Assembly (NCBI GenBank): GCA_003694465.1
Contig: RFKM01000286.1
Coordinates: 1-6,330, forward strand
Direction: 5' to 3'
DNA from: Alphaproteobacteria bacterium
GTDB taxonomy: Bacteria; Pseudomonadota; Alphaproteobacteria; Rhodobacterales; Rhodobacteraceae
Length of the DNA: 6,330 bases
The translations under genes and the position numbers were made by a program. Positions 5,731 to 6,330 of this stretch are shown piece after piece; position 1 is the stretch's first letter, and each line of letters starts with the position of its first letter. Below the pieces are notes generated by a model. The model was not told the DNA's origin and did no database searches. It saw only the letters and a program-made list of their open reading frames with translations.

Positions 5731-6330
5731 ATGACCCAGCCCTTCCACTTCACCCGCACCGCCACCGACGGCAAGGCCCGCGCCGGCGTGATCACCACCC
5801 CCCGCGGCCAGATCCGCACCCCCGCCTTCATGCCCGTGGGCACCGCCGGCACCGTCAAGGCCATGCTGCCCGAAAGCGTTGCCGCCACCGGCGCCGACAT
5901 CCTGCTGGGCAACACCTACCACCTGATGCTGCGCCCCACCGCCGAACGCATCGCACGGCTCGGCGGTCTGCACCGCTTCATGAACTGGCCCAAGCCGATC
6001 CTCACCGATTCCGGCGGCTTCCAGGTGATGAGCCTTGCCGAACTGCGCAAGCTCAGCGAAGAGGGCGTCACCTTCCGCTCGCATATCGACGGCGCGCGCC
6101 ACGTGCTCACCCCCGAACGCAGCATGGAAATCCAGAAACTCCTCGGCTCCGACATCGTCATGGCCTTCGACGAATGCCCGGCCCTGCCGGCTTCCGACGC
6201 CGAGGTCGCCCGCGCCATGCGCCTGTCGATGCGCTGGGCGATCTGCGCAGGATCGAGGAACACGGCGTGCGCTTTCGCTCGCACATCGACGGCGCCGAGG
6301 TCTTCCTGGGCCCGAAGGAAAGCATGCGAA
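5731..6330 (+). CDS. tgt: queuine tRNA-ribosyltransferase, partial and disrupted at the right end
   Basis: Tgt exchanges guanine 34 of GUN-anticodon tRNAs for the queuosine precursor. The visible 200 codons are genuine Tgt to about residue 170: [14 protein letters not shown] (30-43), [10 protein letters not shown] (60-69), [10 protein letters not shown] (92-101) with Asp93, [10 protein letters not shown], and AFDECP (145-150) with Asp147 and Cys149. With an offset of nine these match Asp102, Asp156 and Cys158 of the Zymomonas enzyme. After SMRW (166-169) the frame stays open but no longer looks like Tgt, because the DNA switches to another Tgt-like segment in a different frame. The nucleophilic aspartate and zinc-binding cysteines are therefore absent from what is visible. 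The start follows the upstream stop by nine bases with a poor ribosome-binding site, suggesting translational coupling. Confidence 0.88.
   Translation, partial: MTQPFHFTRTATDGKARAGVITTPRGQIRTPAFMPVGTAGTVKAMLPESVAATGADILLGNTYHLMLRPTAERIARLGGLHRFMNWPKPILTDSGGFQVMSLAELRKLSEEGVTFRSHIDGARHVLTPERSMEIQKLLGSDIVMAFDECPALPASDAEVARAMRLSMRWAICAGSRNTACAFARTSTAPRSSWARRKACE
6234..6330 (+). pseudogene. out-of-register fragment of a second, divergent tgt copy
   Basis: In the frame starting at 6234 (shifted relative to the main tgt frame) the DNA encodes 32 residues beginning [11 protein letters not shown] and including FRSHIDG and FLGPKESMR. Aligned without gaps to residues 102-133 of the tgt copy just upstream, 18 of 32 are identical. 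The fragment keeps Tgt hallmarks (FRS-IDG, P-ESM) and resembles other Tgt proteins in places where the upstream copy is unusual ([10 protein letters not shown]). It is therefore a different gene copy, not a simple duplication. It is joined to about residue 169-170 of the first copy at CTGGGCG (6234-6240), which fits both sides as a microhomology. It continues to the window edge. Assembly or amplification chimera is as likely as a real rearrangement. Confidence 0.75.

Overview
The window is strongly GC-rich and densely coding, and its gene content suggests an alphaproteobacterium of the Rhodobacter/Paracoccus group. The pointers are a cytochrome c', a two-heme cytochrome c, a 'VNHATV(M)RR'-type LysR regulator and GC-biased third codon positions. 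The taxonomic call is inference from gene families, not from a marker gene. The window shows seven complete genes plus a partial tgt at the right end.

Layout from left to right. 1-225 is gene-free; a Shine-Dalgarno-like GAGGAG lies on the minus strand at the very edge, so a minus-strand gene may start just outside. 226-254 is a clear intrinsic terminator for the minus-strand peroxiredoxin gene (281-814). A 254-base divergent region carries a good sigma70-type promoter for lipA (1069-2019, plus strand) and a possible iron-box-like palindrome on the peroxiredoxin side. lipA converges on a GyrI-like small-molecule-binding protein (2041-2505, minus). A 386-base non-coding stretch follows. Then come two minus-strand genes forming a probable operon, cytochrome c' (3863-4342) and a membrane-anchored two-heme cytochrome c (2892-3791). 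A 98-base, relatively AT-rich divergent region with a direct repeat separates them from a LysR-type regulator (4441-5322, plus). Downstream on the same strand are a pterin-4a-carbinolamine dehydratase (5368-5721) and tgt (5731 to the right edge).

Functionally, most of the window is housekeeping: thiol peroxidase defence, lipoate synthesis, and queuosine modification of tRNA. The only accessory-looking unit is the LysR regulator divergent from the cytochrome c'/two-heme cytochrome pair, which could be a regulated periplasmic electron-transfer or nitric-oxide-tolerance module. That role is inferred from gene arrangement only.

The most unusual observation is at the right end. The tgt reading frame runs normally to about residue 170. 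Beyond about position 6234 the DNA instead encodes, in a different frame, a second, divergent copy of Tgt residues about 102-133. This is an out-of-register junction, either a sequence or assembly chimera or a real rearrangement. I found no CRISPR array, insertion sequence, tRNA, rRNA or convincing new defence system.
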